Below are positions 42,132 through 57,100 of a stretch of DNA of 64,000 nucleotides, in pieces. The DNA comes from Leptasterias polaris (lineage: Eukaryota > Echinodermata > Asteroidea > Forcipulatida > Asteriidae). Each line of letters begins with the position of its first letter. The first letter of the stretch is position 1. The DNA lies in assembly GCA_037783415.1 (NCBI GenBank), contig JAZGTN010000151.1, positions 248,001-312,000 on the forward strand, read 5' to 3'. A model generated the notes under the pieces. That model saw only the letters and a program-made list of their open reading frames with translations. It had not been told where the DNA came from and did no database searches. Both the position numbers and the translations under genes were made by a program.

Positions 42132-45100
42132 CTATGACATCAAAAAGACAAGTTGATACAAATCAAAACTGAGTGCATGCCACATGGTGAAAATTTTGAT
42201 AAATAAAAAGACAATAGATTTATAGAAAAATTATAAATATCAGCTATTTGATCAGGACATTTATAGAAAATTGACAATTTAATAGACAAAATTATCAATA
42301 GATTAATACAAAATAAATACCTAAAGGGCAAATTGATCAATAGATTTATAGAAAATTGATAAATAGACAAAATGATAAATAGATTAACAGAAAATTGATA
42401 AATAATAGGCAATTTGATCAATACATTTATTTTAAAAAATATATAAATTAATAGACAAAATTATCAATAGATTTATAGAAAATGTATAATTAAAGGATAA
42501 ATTGATGAATAGATTGAGAGAGAAAGTAGAAAACTTGATCAATAGATTGAATAGAAAAATTGATAGACAAATTGATCAATAGATTTAATGAAAAACTCAC
42601 CTGACAATTTGATATATTAATACAATTTGATAAATTAATACAAATTGATGGATTGATGAATAAAAATGATAAATGGAAGTACTAACACATATTGATAAAT
42701 TGACAAAAACATTTGCAAGATTGGCAAAAATGACAAATTTGGAAGCTGAAGAAATAAAAAAAAATGCTAATTGACAACTGAATAAATAACACATTTCGAT
42801 AAATTTACTAAATGACAAATATAAACATTAAACAGGCTGAAAGACAAAATACACACATATAGAGATAAACATTGATCAATTGTTAAATATATAAATTCAT
42901 ATAAAATGAGAAAAAAATCAATAGAATAGAATGTCAAATAGACAAATCAATGAGTAAGCTGATAACATGAAAACATGACGAATTGTTCAAATGACAAATT
43001 GGGATTGATACATTTATTAACTGATAAATTGATATATCGACATATTGATGAACTGATAAATACATCAAATGTATTATTACAGCCAAGAAAAATGTGTAAC
43101 ATGGATGAACTAACACAGTTAACAACGGTGTTGTATTCATAGAGTTTATCAAAACATGTACTGAATGAATAGCAGTCATCTGTAGAAACAAGCTTTTGTT
43201 GCGCCGCTTAATTTATTCAAAGATACTTATGCATAATTCATAAGCCTCTGTTCAAAATGCATACCTGGTCTGTGTGCATAACTGCTGTGTCCAATAACCG
43301 CATTGCACCTGTACAGTTCTGGCCACGGGTTTGACGTAACTCCGCTGGTAGCTGATTAATGTAGATTTCAATGTGCATTGACGTCTTTGACTGCTGAGAA
43401 AGTATTAGAAGCGATTAAGAGGGAACCATCAACAACATGCCCAATGCAAGCACAGTCGAACCATCAACAACATGCCCAATGCAAGCACAGTCGAACCATC
43501 AACAACATGCCCAATGCAAGCACAGTCGTTGCGGTCAACAACTTCTTCTTTCAGCTGATAATTTCCCCCAATAATAGCTTAATCACTGTCCTGTAAATAC
43601 AATTCTTACATACTTCTGCCCAACCATGAAGCGACAAACAGGAGACTATTTGCGGAACCAGGAACGGATCAGGCACGGCCAGCCCATCTTCTCTGCTTGG
43701 ACTGATTTAATACTTGAAATCTTCTGAATGGGATTTCCAATTACAAAATTCCCAACTTGATAAGAGTGTCTGTATATTTATAGCTCTGTTCATGCCAGCT
43801 AAAACAAACACAGCCCTGATAAACATTTCCAGGCAGCCCTGACCCCATTTCTGGGTCAAATATATGTCATAATGACACAGTAATGGGTCAAACTGAGCAA
43901 ATTTTAAACCAGTTTCCGGGTCAGCCTGCCTATTTCTGGGTCAAGCCCACAGCTACTGGTACCAAGGATCCGGTTCAATTCTTACCCAGGAGTTTTTTTA
44001 AAGAGTGTAACGGTTTATTGCATCCCAAGACAACATTCAGAAATTCTGAATTCATCGTTTTAATAGAGTTGTATAAAGGGTGTGTACAACATTGGTAATT
44101 GCCAAAGACCTGTATCCACAATTGATGTGAGACAACATATACATGAAATAACAAAACTGTGAAAGTTTAAGCTCAATCAGTCTTCGGAGTCATGAGAAAA
44201 CAATGAACAACCCCATTATAATATATGTTATAACTTTTTTTCAAACATCGGATTTTTTCCTGTGTGATAAAGACTAGTTTTACTCATTTCCTAAAAACTA
44301 TGGCAAAACTATTTCAAGGGAAGTTTTCCCACCATGACCAACTTTATATCATGTAAGTTATGTGCAAATCTGTGAACATTCATTCAATCTTACCGATGTT
44401 GTACACACCCTTTAAAAGAAGTTAACATTTTTGTTGAAAAAACGTCAATGCAAAATGTCAGTTAGGAAAGTTCCTGTCTTTCATTTTAAGAAGCTAATTT
44501 AAAAAAATGTTTTCCCCAAATCGGGTCAACTTACCTGTGAGCGGAATTCGTGCGGGCAAAGTTGGATGGGTAAGGCGCAATTGCAGGGTTAACTTGAGGC
44601 CTTAAAATTGGATTACGTAGTCCTGTATTGACAATAAAAACAAAAACAGCACAGTTTCATATTAATTATAGCAAATCGTTATAACCGTCGATGGGGCAAC
44701 CAAAAAGGTTGGACACTGAACTCATGAACAAGTTATCGCACACAAAACTCAAACTGCGCATGAGAAATTGTTCATAAAGTTTCCTCATGGAAACTAAATG
44801 CCGAGGATTTGTGTACCGGGTTATTTCTGACCTGGGATTTTTTTGTTTTAAGAACTAAGTACTCTGGGTGACAAATTAATTATTAAATCAGTTAATAATT
44901 TGCTTTCAAGATGAAGCTTTGGGGTCGACTTACTCCGTTTCTGGCAGAATGAACCAGAATAGCCTGGCGTACAAGTGCATACGTCTGCGCCGGTGCATCT
45001 CCCACCATGGCGGCATGTCACGCGGCAATAAGCTGACAACAGAGGGCGGAAAGTTAACGCAACATTAGTGGAATTTAATTTGAAATCATTTTGAAAAGGT

Positions 45101-48100
45101 CGTTTTCTCATGTTGCAAAAACAGCGACGCGGTGATTTCAAACAATTTACAGGTAATGTAACAGTTGGTAAAGAAAAGTATGTTTAATGTTTATTTTACG
45201 ATAGTGGCATAGAACAAAAAGTGCTATTAAATATGCCAAGTTTCTTAAATATTCCATATTAATTTTTTGTTTAAAAAACAAAACGAAATGCAAAACCAGA
45301 ACAAAAAGAATATCAATGATGACAGGAACTACAAGGGAACCAAACCACTGTTTCCCCAAAGTGTTGTAGTTCCCACAGAAAACAATAAAGAATATATAAA
45401 CAATAGAATAATGTACAAAGAAAAATGACATATTCCAGTGTAAAACAACAATGTAGGTATTTTGAATAATGTATTGACCTTTGGCATGGTAGTGCCATCT
45501 TAATCTCTTCCAATGTTTGCCCAAAGCGAGGCCGTGAGGGGAAAATGGGCCCTTTTCACAACCAAAGCTCAATAAGACATACTGAATATATACACAATTA
45601 TAACTATCATTGCACAAGATCAAATATACAGGAACAGTTGTAAAATATGAAGAGGGCAAGGTTTTGAAAGAAACCAAAGATTCCCTTTATTCAACCTGCC
45701 CTCAATTAAAGAGAAAAATGATCCAACAAAGTTGGTTGAGAAACATTTAACAAACATCCCCCAAAACAATCATCCCAATCAGTCAAACAAAGAAAGTTGT
45801 GTCGAAAACAACATTAAAAAACGATCGTGAATACCAACAATAGCAAATAAGCACACTATAGTTTATAAACAACAAATACGAACATTATCTAAAAAACCAA
45901 TGTTGTGTCTTCCCAATTTATGTTGATTCAAGCCGTAATGACAGTGAAGTCATCAACTAGCTCACCTATTTGACAAGTGAGACCTCTATAGGCCGTTGGG
46001 CATCGACATAAACCTGGCCTGACGCAAGTCCCGCCATTCTCACAAGCCCGGGTACAAACGGCTGTCAAGAAAACACACAAATCCAGTGAACAATTTCCGA
46101 AAATTGAAATAACTTTACTTTTTTTTATATTTATCGTTATTGTGAATGGCATAATAACAGTTTACTTCAAGCCCTACATTTACGTATTTTGGCCAACAAT
46201 TTATGTCCTATTTTTTCTCTTTTTTAAATTAAATTTTTGAAACTCAAATTTGGGAAGTTCAAGAAATCAATTCGATATCAGATGTGAGATTGTAAGAAGA
46301 TCTAAACGATCTTCTCCGATTCATATGAATTTTTTTTAAATGTCAGTATTCAACTCATGCTTGAGGCGCAAAATCTAATTTTAATTTCAGTTGGTGTTAC
46401 CACAAGATGACACTCACCAAACCAACTAACGTTTGGCTTTTGACCACTGTTTGGTTTGGTGAGTCCATAACGGCTAAAAATGCTGTACATCATCTTTGTG
46501 AGAAGGTACAACATTGGTATTTAGAAATGGACATTTTGTTGACAAATCAGAAATATCCTGTTCATGAAACCTACCTGTAAAAGACTGAGAAGATTCTCTT
46601 AATCAACGGACGGGGACAGGTTTTTAAGGTTTGACCTCCATGATTAAACCAACCATTAACAACGTATCACCCCATAAAGTTATCGCAGATATCCATCCAT
46701 CTTAACCAAAGTGTATTAAAATGTTTGAAACAACGGTCTACTTACGACTCTCACAAAGTTGACCCTGGTACCCCGCTGGGCAAGAGCATCTATCGGGACC
46801 AGTGCAAGTGCCGCCATTTTGACATGGTCGAATGCAAGCAGCTAAAAAATTCAACAGTACAAAGAGAAGCAATGAGTTTATTGGTCAATGAGATAGAAAT
46901 ATAGTCTCAAAGCATGTTTATCTATGTAGTGCTGTATCATACCCGAGGGGGTCTCAGAGCTCAAATTATTTTTGGCTACAAGGTATGCAGTGCAATGTTC
47001 GAAATATAAAACCCATTTATATTTACAAAGCACCACATAACGGTTTACAATTTGCTGTGGCGCAAACTGCAGCCAACCATACCAGAAAACACCAGAGGGC
47101 GAACCACTTTTCGTTACACTACTGGTTCTTTTACGTACATCACACAACGCACGGGACCTACAGCTTTACGTCCCATCCGAAGGACAAAGCAATACTGGTT
47201 AAGTGTCTTGCTTAATAATAACACAAGTGTAAGGACCAGGACTAGGACCCACGCTCTGCTGGTCAGAAACACCGGAGCTTGAGTCCAGTCTACCACGGCA
47301 TGCCAGGTTTATCATATAAAAATGATAAGGGAAAGAAAAGAAAGGAAAACAAGAAGTAAATATTTATACCGCACTCATATCTGTCCAGGGACATCCGAGG
47401 CACACAAAGGAAAGAAAAATTGAGACAAAAATAAATAGATGCAGATTCTAAAATGGTTTTAACAGATTTTAGCAAACAACTTGAACATTCGTGATTTTAC
47501 AAAGCCACATTTTGTGTAAGTTAAGATAAAAGAAGAACAATGCATCTTTATAGAATTAAATATCAAAATTGCACCTTTTACAGAAAGAGAACAGACCAGA
47601 AGTCAAGAAATGTATTAGATGTCGCACTTACCTCTCCCGCAGAATGAGCCCGTAAAGGCAGATGTGCATGCGCACTCATTGGGTGCGACACAGGTTCCAC
47701 CGTTGCGGCAGCGTATGTCGCACACAGCTACAACATTAGGGGGGGGGGGGGGGGGGGGAAATACAAATAAACAAAAATAAAAACAATCGACAGGGTACAA
47801 TCATCCAAACGACGTTCCTGTTGTTGGTTTGCGAGATTTGATACGGGAGGGCTTCTCGTCACGGGGGATGGCAATCTCGGTAGCGTGTCTGTATACTTGA
47901 AGATGGTCTTCGGTTCGATTCCAATTCTACATGCCTTTGGAATTTCAGCAGAACCCATTAGTACCATAAGCAACGCAGTGGTTCGCATACAATGTTAAAG
48001 ACGCAGGCTTGTCAAGTAAGCCATCATTTGAGATAATGGCGGACACGTTTGGGTAAATTTGGACACCCAAACCAAACGGTGTACTCATTATGATGTTCGC

Positions 48101-51100
48101 CATACAATAAGGCTGAGCAAACGACACAAGTCACAAAGTCACCTTTGAAGTCCGAACACCTGATACAAAGCCGAAGGGTACGGCGGGCGGGGGGCAGCTG
48201 TGTGCCAGCTCAGTCTAAAAATATCTCAGAGCGCGCGGTATTTGAAAAGCTCATTAATATTCAGCAAGTCCAAAGCGCAGCACCCACCTATTACAATGAT
48301 ACACTGCGCGCGGTATTTGAAACGCTCATTATGCAGCTAGCTACTTTTAGTAATATTGTTGTGGGCCTCCTGCATGCAGGATCCGAGTGATGGCCATACG
48401 AACAGTATACAGTGATCGAAACACAATTCACAATTAAATAAATGTTAGAAATTCAGTAGACTCACAAAAGACAAGTTTCAATTTGAAGTACATCAAAGTC
48501 TTATGCAAAGTTGAAACTGGATCCCTTCAGTTCAAATTTTAAGTAGCGTGTCTTTTTCGGTCTTCTTTATGATTGTTCAGGGTTGTTTCGGGTTTGGGTT
48601 TTTTCATAGTAGAATGATTTAGTTTTGTTTAACTCCAGAGTTTTCAAATTGAAGTTAATGATATTCAATTGAAGTTAATGATATTCAATGTTTACAATTA
48701 CCTGGTTTCATATAAAATAAATAAATAAACACACAAGAGTCATCCTATTCGTGTAGGTCTGGGAGTAGACCCAATGGTAAAAGTACAAAGTAAAAATGCA
48801 TGGTTAGAATATGAATATTATTGCATTTTCAATAGTTTAAGTATTCGGGGTAGGCCTATGCCTTTGATTGGTAGAATTGAATGATATGGTCGCTCCTTTT
48901 AATAAAACAAAGGGACTTAAAGGACAAAGGTAATTCAGATGCACACAAAAAGAGAGTGCACAATTTACTCAGTTGAAACAATATTTATCAGCAATAATTC
49001 TTTATGAGACAAATTTTGTCTCATAAAGAATTATTGACAAATAAATGTTAACGATTAAACATGTTTGACAATGTACGAGATTCAAACGTCCTGGTCAAGG
49101 TCTTGTTTTTTCTCATTGTTCAAACAATTTTTGTACAACACGGATCCCCAAGTCTACAATTAAGGGGTTTTATCAACCCCACAACCTTAGTAGCCTACAA
49201 TGAATACTTTCCAAACAGGACAGAATCTTGGATTTGTTAGGACAAACCAGGCATGCTGGTGTATGAAAGTCGAATACTGGGTGTTGGGGAGGGGGTAGAC
49301 CGAGACCAACAACACTTAAACTATAAATCTGACAAATATTTCTGCGTCTAGGTTTAAAAATAATACCCCCGTTGTTGGATGTCGACAATCACAGTGAACA
49401 TAACAATCTTTGGACTGAAGTCCTGCTGCATAAAAAAAGAAGCCATTTTCCCGCGGTTATAGCCATCCTGTTACGAAGTCCACGCAGAGGGTGTTGTTTC
49501 TATTCCAAGAACAGCAATAACAAAAACGAAAACTAACGAAACTCATCGTCTTTCAAAGAATGAATGACAGAGGGCGCTTTAAAAAGAATTGCTCCTTGTG
49601 ATTATGAGCATGCACCTTGAGTAGATGCTCGGCAGGTCGATAAATAAATTTACAACAAAATTGAACTATTTTAAAAATGCACAGAAATTAAGTTAACAGC
49701 CGCGATCTGTATATTTCTGTAATTTTGTGTTATCTTTGTTTTTTGATTTAACAATGCGGTTCCCCACAATAAAGAAATTCACAAATCACCATGTGCCGTT
49801 TTAAACCATTAAACATAATGCAGCGAAATGACATTTTAAAAAGTAATAAAGTTCAATGGATATCACAGAACCGTCTGACTATTTTGATGAGTATTCCGCA
49901 TGCCGCAGCAAGAAGTCAATTTCGAAGTTAATTCATGACTTTAGGCCATTTGCTGATTTACGGCACCGTGCGCAATGGACACAGATCAATCATTTTGTTT
50001 TTAATAAATCAAAAAATAAATGTACAACCCTGCTAGGGGATATTTGAGAATGATTGCTGTTATGTTTCATGCAGCGGGTAATAACTTTAAAGTTTCAAGG
50101 CTAATCAGAAGTTCCTGTCATAAAACCGATGCTCAATGTCACCTCACTACAACCGACCCCCCCCCCCCCCCCTCCACGTGACACATCAGCTACTATGAAT
50201 AAGGCACGGTGATTGAAATGCACCAATTTGTTAAGACACGCGAGGGGGACGCGGGGGTCATCTGAGATACCACACCGTCAAATCACTACATATAATTCGG
50301 GGGTTTCCGTAAATCATGCATCATAATGTAATATATCGCGATTGACTGACTACTTTGCAAGTTCCACTTTGATTGATCAAGATGAGCACATTTCATATTG
50401 CTTAGTTTGGACTGTCCTATGTTGATTAACAAATTTGAGTTTATTACCAGCACAATGTTGTAGCGTTAATGGCAATTAAAACCAGTGGTAATTGAACGCT
50501 CAGACACTTTCGGGAAAGCCCCCTTCATTACAAATTGCTGAGTATCTTCTTCCGGGGTTTGGGGTCGATCAGTGTTTAATGTTAACTGAACTATTCTCAA
50601 ACTGACTGAACTTGAAGCCCAACATATCCCATCATCGTCCATTTGGTACTTGATATGTGGCATTGCATTGGTTCACGCTACTTCATTTATAGACATTCAT
50701 TACTACATGTTCACCATCCTTTAGTTGAATTTCTCCTACCTATTTACAATATTGATGAAACTGAATGGTTGATCAGCATCTGGAATTACGACATTGAATG
50801 ATCTTATTTGACCAGTGAATGCTAAACTGGTGCAACTAAATAACTCCTTTAGACTTTTGAATGTTGATGCAACGAAGAATTCATTTTCCAACAAAATTGA
50901 ATGGGCCGGGCGTTAAAGTGAATGAGTTTTTGTTGAAATTAGCCAGGAAACAAAGGAGCCGCGTTATTCACAGATTATGCGAGCAAATGACTTGTAAATG
51001 ACAAGCCTCCCTTGAGATTGTTTCCCCTCAACATTAACAGACAACCCCAGAAAGTGCAACAAGACAAAAAACACGGAGGAGCCGTGAGAAATTTATGGGG

Positions 51101-54100
51101 TTATTGCTAATGAAATCAGACAACTCACGAGAGCATGTTGGAGGCGCAAACCCAGCGGGACACAAACAGTAGTCTTTGGCGACACACTGGCCTCCGTTCT
51201 GGCAGGCACGACTGCACAACTCTGCGAAAATAATAATCCGGTTTTGTGTTAGTCAATAATGAAGTGGGTCAGCAAAGGGAAGCTAGGGGACTTCAAAGAT
51301 AATGATGACGAATTTGGTGACATTGATAGAAAACCCATAAAAATTACCTCATTCTGTGAACTTCGGATGACGAAAGTCGAAAGATAGGAACAGACTTTTA
51401 ATGCGTTTCGTCTGTTGTTAGTCGATAATTATCTGAACCATGGCATGCCTTGGGATTAAGCCTCGTTATACGGTGACTTTTGGGGATATTTATTTGATTC
51501 CTTCTCCGGGAAAAAGGGAAAAAGAAGTGCATTTATGTTTTCAAGTTTGAACAAACATGACGACTGTTTGATTGGTTTATCACACAGTCGCGAGGTGCAA
51601 CCAGACATGTTCTCCTATTCTGAAGGGGGGGAGGGGCAAGAGGGGACAAAGACAAAATTTGAGGTTGCTATTTAGTGAATCTAACAATTATTGTAAAATC
51701 TTTATTTTTTTCGATTTCATGTTGGGGAGCGTGCAAGAATACTGAGTAGGGGGGGGGGGCTGCTAAATTGGTTGGCGATAACAAGTTATTAATCCCGACC
51801 CAAATATTCTGAGATCACATTATAGGAAGGAGCAAATCGATTAGAGAAACAGTTTTGTAAAGATGGATCATCGCGAAGAGCTGGTTTCCTACCTTTGCAC
51901 TCGAGGACCTTGCGGGTGATCATACATTATGACAGGAAACATTAATTGGATGTTTGTGCCAAAAATCAATTCTGTATCTTCCAATATTTATGCTCCATAC
52001 AGCCTGTTACAAGTTTTATGATCTTTTCCAACCTCTTTAACATGTTGAAACATTTCTGGTGATCTGTTTCCCGGATTCCTTCATTAGTGTTATCTGTGTG
52101 TCTTCTCGATAAAGATGCAATGAGAGGGAAGCTATGCAGAAAAATCCATCCCAAAAGGGATTTTTAATTATTTTAACTAGTCGGTTTATCAATAGACCCC
52201 GTTGCATTGGCCACCATCGCTGAGGCTAAACAATGGAAACGTGCACAACTTTCAGCCAATGAGGTCTTCCTTAGACTGGTCCCCTTTCTTTATCCACAAG
52301 GGAAAAAACAGGCACTGGTCTTACTGGACCAATGATTTCACTGGATAAATGGTTCTCACTGGATAAACGCGCTGTGACGTAAGCTTTCCTTGTCTGAGGT
52401 GATCGGTCGTCTGCATGCAGCGTGTGCATAAAGTTTACATCACGTAGTGTTGTTTTATTCACTATGGACTACGAATCTGTGTGTGAAATGAATGCAAGGT
52501 CATGCAAAGGTACATCTGGCAACATCCGATCAGGCTGGTATATGGCATTATTCACGAGCCTCGAAGTGTGACATCAGATGTTCGGGCTAGGTCCTCCTTT
52601 GACCCCAGTGAGGGCGCAGTTTAAGCTTGTGGCGTCACATTATGCAAGGGGTCTATTAAAAACAACAGACTTACAACTTTGCCATGGTGCAGCTGTCAGG
52701 TATTCGATAACAAACAACCAAACCTAAGTTTGTCTACATAAATAAGGGGAAAGTGTGGTCCATGACAATTGTGTACAGAACCCTTGCACTGACGTAACAC
52801 GCAGCCACTGTCTGTCCAATGGTCTGCCATTAATTTGGTAGTCAAACAAATTGCAAGCAACATGGTTTGCGTCAACTAAAAACTAGAATGCTCACCAAAG
52901 TTACTAACCGGGAATCTTATTCCCCAAATGACGCAACCACGGTTTAATGTGGTGATGACGTCAGATGAATTGGGTCAACAAGTGGGAGGGATAGGACAGA
53001 CCAAAACGTGTTCAAATCAATCTAAAATTGTCACAAAGTAAAACGAAATCATAAAATTGTTGTACCTGTTTCGCAGCTAGCACCGACAAATCCTGATGAA
53101 CATGCGCATTGACCGTCCGCACGACAGAAACCGCCATTTTTACAGCTGGGTTTACATACATCTGTAGTGTAAAAAATGAGCAAACAAAATTAAACAGTTT
53201 CACTAATCTTCTATGAACAATGACCCTATGGAACGCCACATGTACACAATTTATGTGAATTTAGGAAGAAGAGGTGATTATTCAAAACCATGGTTCATTG
53301 TTTTACCAAAGCAATGCCGATTTCGGCAGAGGTTTCTCTCTACGACTATTTTCTGTCCGCTCTCGCATCCGGGGACTTTATTGTCGTAGCAATACGCCAT
53401 CCTCATCTCCACTCCGTCACCGCAGGTACGACTGCACATGCTCCATGCTGACCACTTCAACGCGGGCACTACATGAACAAAATGGAAGAAGAATAACATT
53501 TTGTTAATGTCAGTCAACAGTGGTGCTTATTATTGCCTTATTGTTTGACCCTTTTTCAGCATTGATTAAAGAACATTTCGATTATTACTCTTTGATTACA
53601 TATCATTTTCGACCATTACATTGTTTTACCCCTTGGTTTCTTCTAACGGCTTTCCCATTGGCCTTTTATTTATCAGTGAAATAAAATACATGATTTTAAA
53701 CATCGCCCTCTGTTGAAAAATGTTGATGTCGTTGCAAATGACACTTAAAAACTTACGTTAAAAAAAAGTTGAACTTAAAAAAGGCTAGTCTAACTTGGGT
53801 GCGATTTGAACCCAAAATTAAAATTACAATTTTAAACAGCTATTGTAATAGATTTGGAAAAGTTATAAGCTTTCATTTAAGGTATTGTAAACAAACATCT
53901 GAAAATGATAAGTGGTGGTTAATTAAAATATATAAATGAATTTTTGATGTCGGGGTCCCGAAATTATCTCACATCCATCAGCCATGCACAAAATTTGTTG
54001 CATGCTACATGTAGATTGGGCATTGTCCGTGGCAGATTTTACAAGTTGAAATAATTATACCAGGATAAATTTTTTCTTTTTTGCAGAACTGTCTATTGGC

Positions 54101-57100
54101 GAACGTCGGGTCATGCAACTTTAACGACTTATGAAGCTGTTCTAAAAAAAAAAGTGTTATTGTTTTATAACAAAGTCAGAAGAAATGAAGTTATGTTTTC
54201 CAAAATAGCGTCATCTGAAGATGTCACAAAAAGAATGACTAATTAATGGTAGAGGTCACTCTCTGTTCTGCCATTCACCCTGCGTCGCCAAGGTCGAATG
54301 TTGCATGCAATCACCATCTGTCTACAGCAGTCTCTCTCTCGCCGGTAATGAGGAGGTTACACGGTGAATTTTTAGAGGTGTTGTATCAATTGTAAACAGG
54401 TGATAAACCTAGTGGAAAAGAATCCCACTAATAAGCTCATCAGTCAAATGGGGGCGGGGGGGGTGACATGGGGAAGAAATGGAATGATCTATCAACTCCA
54501 CGAATGTTCCATAATTGATTCCCGACCTACGAAACAAATATTTTTGTTGAAGCTCGATCGTATACTTTTTACTGTGATGAAACTGTTTCCTAACTGGGGC
54601 TTCTTCTAGTTGATTGAATGACTGCACATTCGGAGAAATTATAACCCACACTCCTGATAACTTTATTAGAGATGTTTAATTCCTCATTTCCCCTCTGACT
54701 CTGAGTGGCAAGTTCACCTTGTGTCCCCTGCGATGGAGATTTAGTAAAACGACCTTGAACCCATATGTGAATATCAGTATATAGCGGTGACCTAATAGTG
54801 TGTTCATGTGTGTTGCCGCGGAAAACGGGTACAAACTGGGTAAACGACTGGAAAGAAAAGATAATTTTCAGTCTGGGAAGCTCACTGTAATAATTCTAAC
54901 CCACACTGCAAAAAGTGGGGTTTTAAATGTACATCATGGTCGTTGTCACATATAGATTTACAACATAAGGTGTTAAAATTACACTAATCTCTGCTAAAAA
55001 CATTTACATTGATGTTATTTTAAAACACTAAGATGTTAATTTTGATTCTCTCTTCGGTATCTACCTAGGAATGTGACAACACCAATGGTGTCAATTTTAA
55101 CACCATGGTTGTGCAGTGCATGGAAAGTATGACTATTCAATCAATTAATAAAATAATCTGAAATAGTGTCGAGAACAGATAAATATGAACACACTGGAAT
55201 TATCTTTTCAAATAAGCATGTACCGGGGATCCGTGCCAGTGGAAAGTTTTCCGTTTTATTTGTGTTTTTGGGGGGTTTTTTGGTGGTTTTTTTTCAATCA
55301 AACGCGACCACCAAAAATGATGGAACTTTCACAGATTGGTAAAATGGGTTCGTTAATATTTAAATCTTCAGGGGAAGAGAATGAAATGTGTATTCACAAC
55401 AATGTTAAAACTGTCCCTTTAAACGACCTATGCTTTTAGTTATTCACTCGTGAGCTTTCAACAGTTTGTATCTATCCATCTTCATTGATTTCAAAATAAT
55501 GAAACAACATTCTATTATTATGCAAGAGAAATGGAAAGATGAATCAACAGAAGTAATAAACTGTTATTTATAGTTTCGTGTAATAGTGTATTACCACGAA
55601 CTGCACGTTTATTTCACCCACGGGAGTATTATTGTACGTGTACATCCTGTAATGGATGCTGCATATATGGCGATCATTGAGATGAAAGGTTTGTTTTACT
55701 CGTTAAAAAACCTGACAAATTAGAGATTCACCAGGCACTTTATCAATTGCATGAAAATGTGTAAGTTGAGCAGGTCATTGGAGCATGTGTTTAGTCAAAC
55801 CGGGATGCTCTCTTGATTTGAACTCGGTGTTTGTTAAGGCAGCACCGGTTGTTTGTGTTCAAAGGATGAAATTTTGCAAATTGAAATTGATTGGATTGGA
55901 AATCTCATTTTGCCATTTTGTCCGTTGGCTGCAACGGCAAGGGTTAAAGAATAGGATTTTTCAGCGTACCGACCAATAGACCTTATGCATTGACGTCACC
56001 AAGCCGCCATCTTAGAGGTAAACTGATGATGAAACAATGGAAACGCGCTGATTTGTACGCGCGGCGCACAGGACTGGCCAATGAACATCTTCCTTTTGAC
56101 CTCTAGGTGAGGGCGCCCTACTCAAATGACGTCATATGCATAAGGTCTATAGCCACTAGCAAAGCCATTCGGACACATTTGGTGCTGGATATGGGGCATG
56201 GTGGTACCCCCTATTGTTTTTATTGTGTGCTTGAAATTCCAAACAGTAAGACTGTACACTTACCATTGCAGTTCTCCAGTTTGCACGTGAGGGTCTGGGC
56301 AGCGATTCCCCGCCCCGTTTTACAGTCCCGTAGTCTGGAGCCGGGTCGACAACGCGTGAAGCGATACCGAGTACCAGTGCCACACGTTCTGCTACATGTA
56401 CTCCAAGTAGACCAGTTTGCTAAAAGTATTAAGAAGTCAATCATTACTTTGTTTTAAAAAGCATTTGTGAAATGTGTGCATAAATTTGTAAACCAAAAAT
56501 AGTGTTGTGTGACTTAGTCAATAAATGTTAGTTATGATTATTCAAGGAGGTATGACTGACAGTGACTGGGAAACAATGAGTCAGTGCAATCCTTGCAGTT
56601 GGCGTCACGAGGTGCACGTTAGGTAGGGGCAACATGAACTACACGGCATGCATGTGTTTAGCGAAGATGTGATCTTTTTGCGAGTGGCAATTGCAAGGAG
56701 CAGTGGCTTCGTGGAAGTCTACACAAACAAGTGCCATGGGCCTTACTCAAACCTCGGTTCTGACTCTGACCTGGCTTAGGCTTGAGCTTGATTGGCCTAA
56801 GCCTTAAAAACGCATAGCCGGAAGTCTAAAAAGCCAACCAGAACCGAAGAGGGTAAAATGCCGCAATTCCTCTATCACACAACAGCCATCTTGGTCTGGT
56901 TCCACAACTGGTAATTACTGTATCATATAATTAGCAATACATCCAAGGATTTCAGACTATTTGTAAGATAGGCTTAGCTTGGGCTTAAGTAATTATTCAA
57001 GATGGCTGCCGGGCGATAAGTGTTGGAGACTCACCTTAAATGAAAACCATAAGTTGAATGCAACATTATCACAGTCAATACCTCGTATGATGTTTAGAGT

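Noticed and set aside
45147..45677. 176-residue hydrophobic frame on the minus strand
   Set aside because: It lies in a gene C intron between EGF exons, has no recognised motif and low-complexity composition, and its start and end have no splice role.
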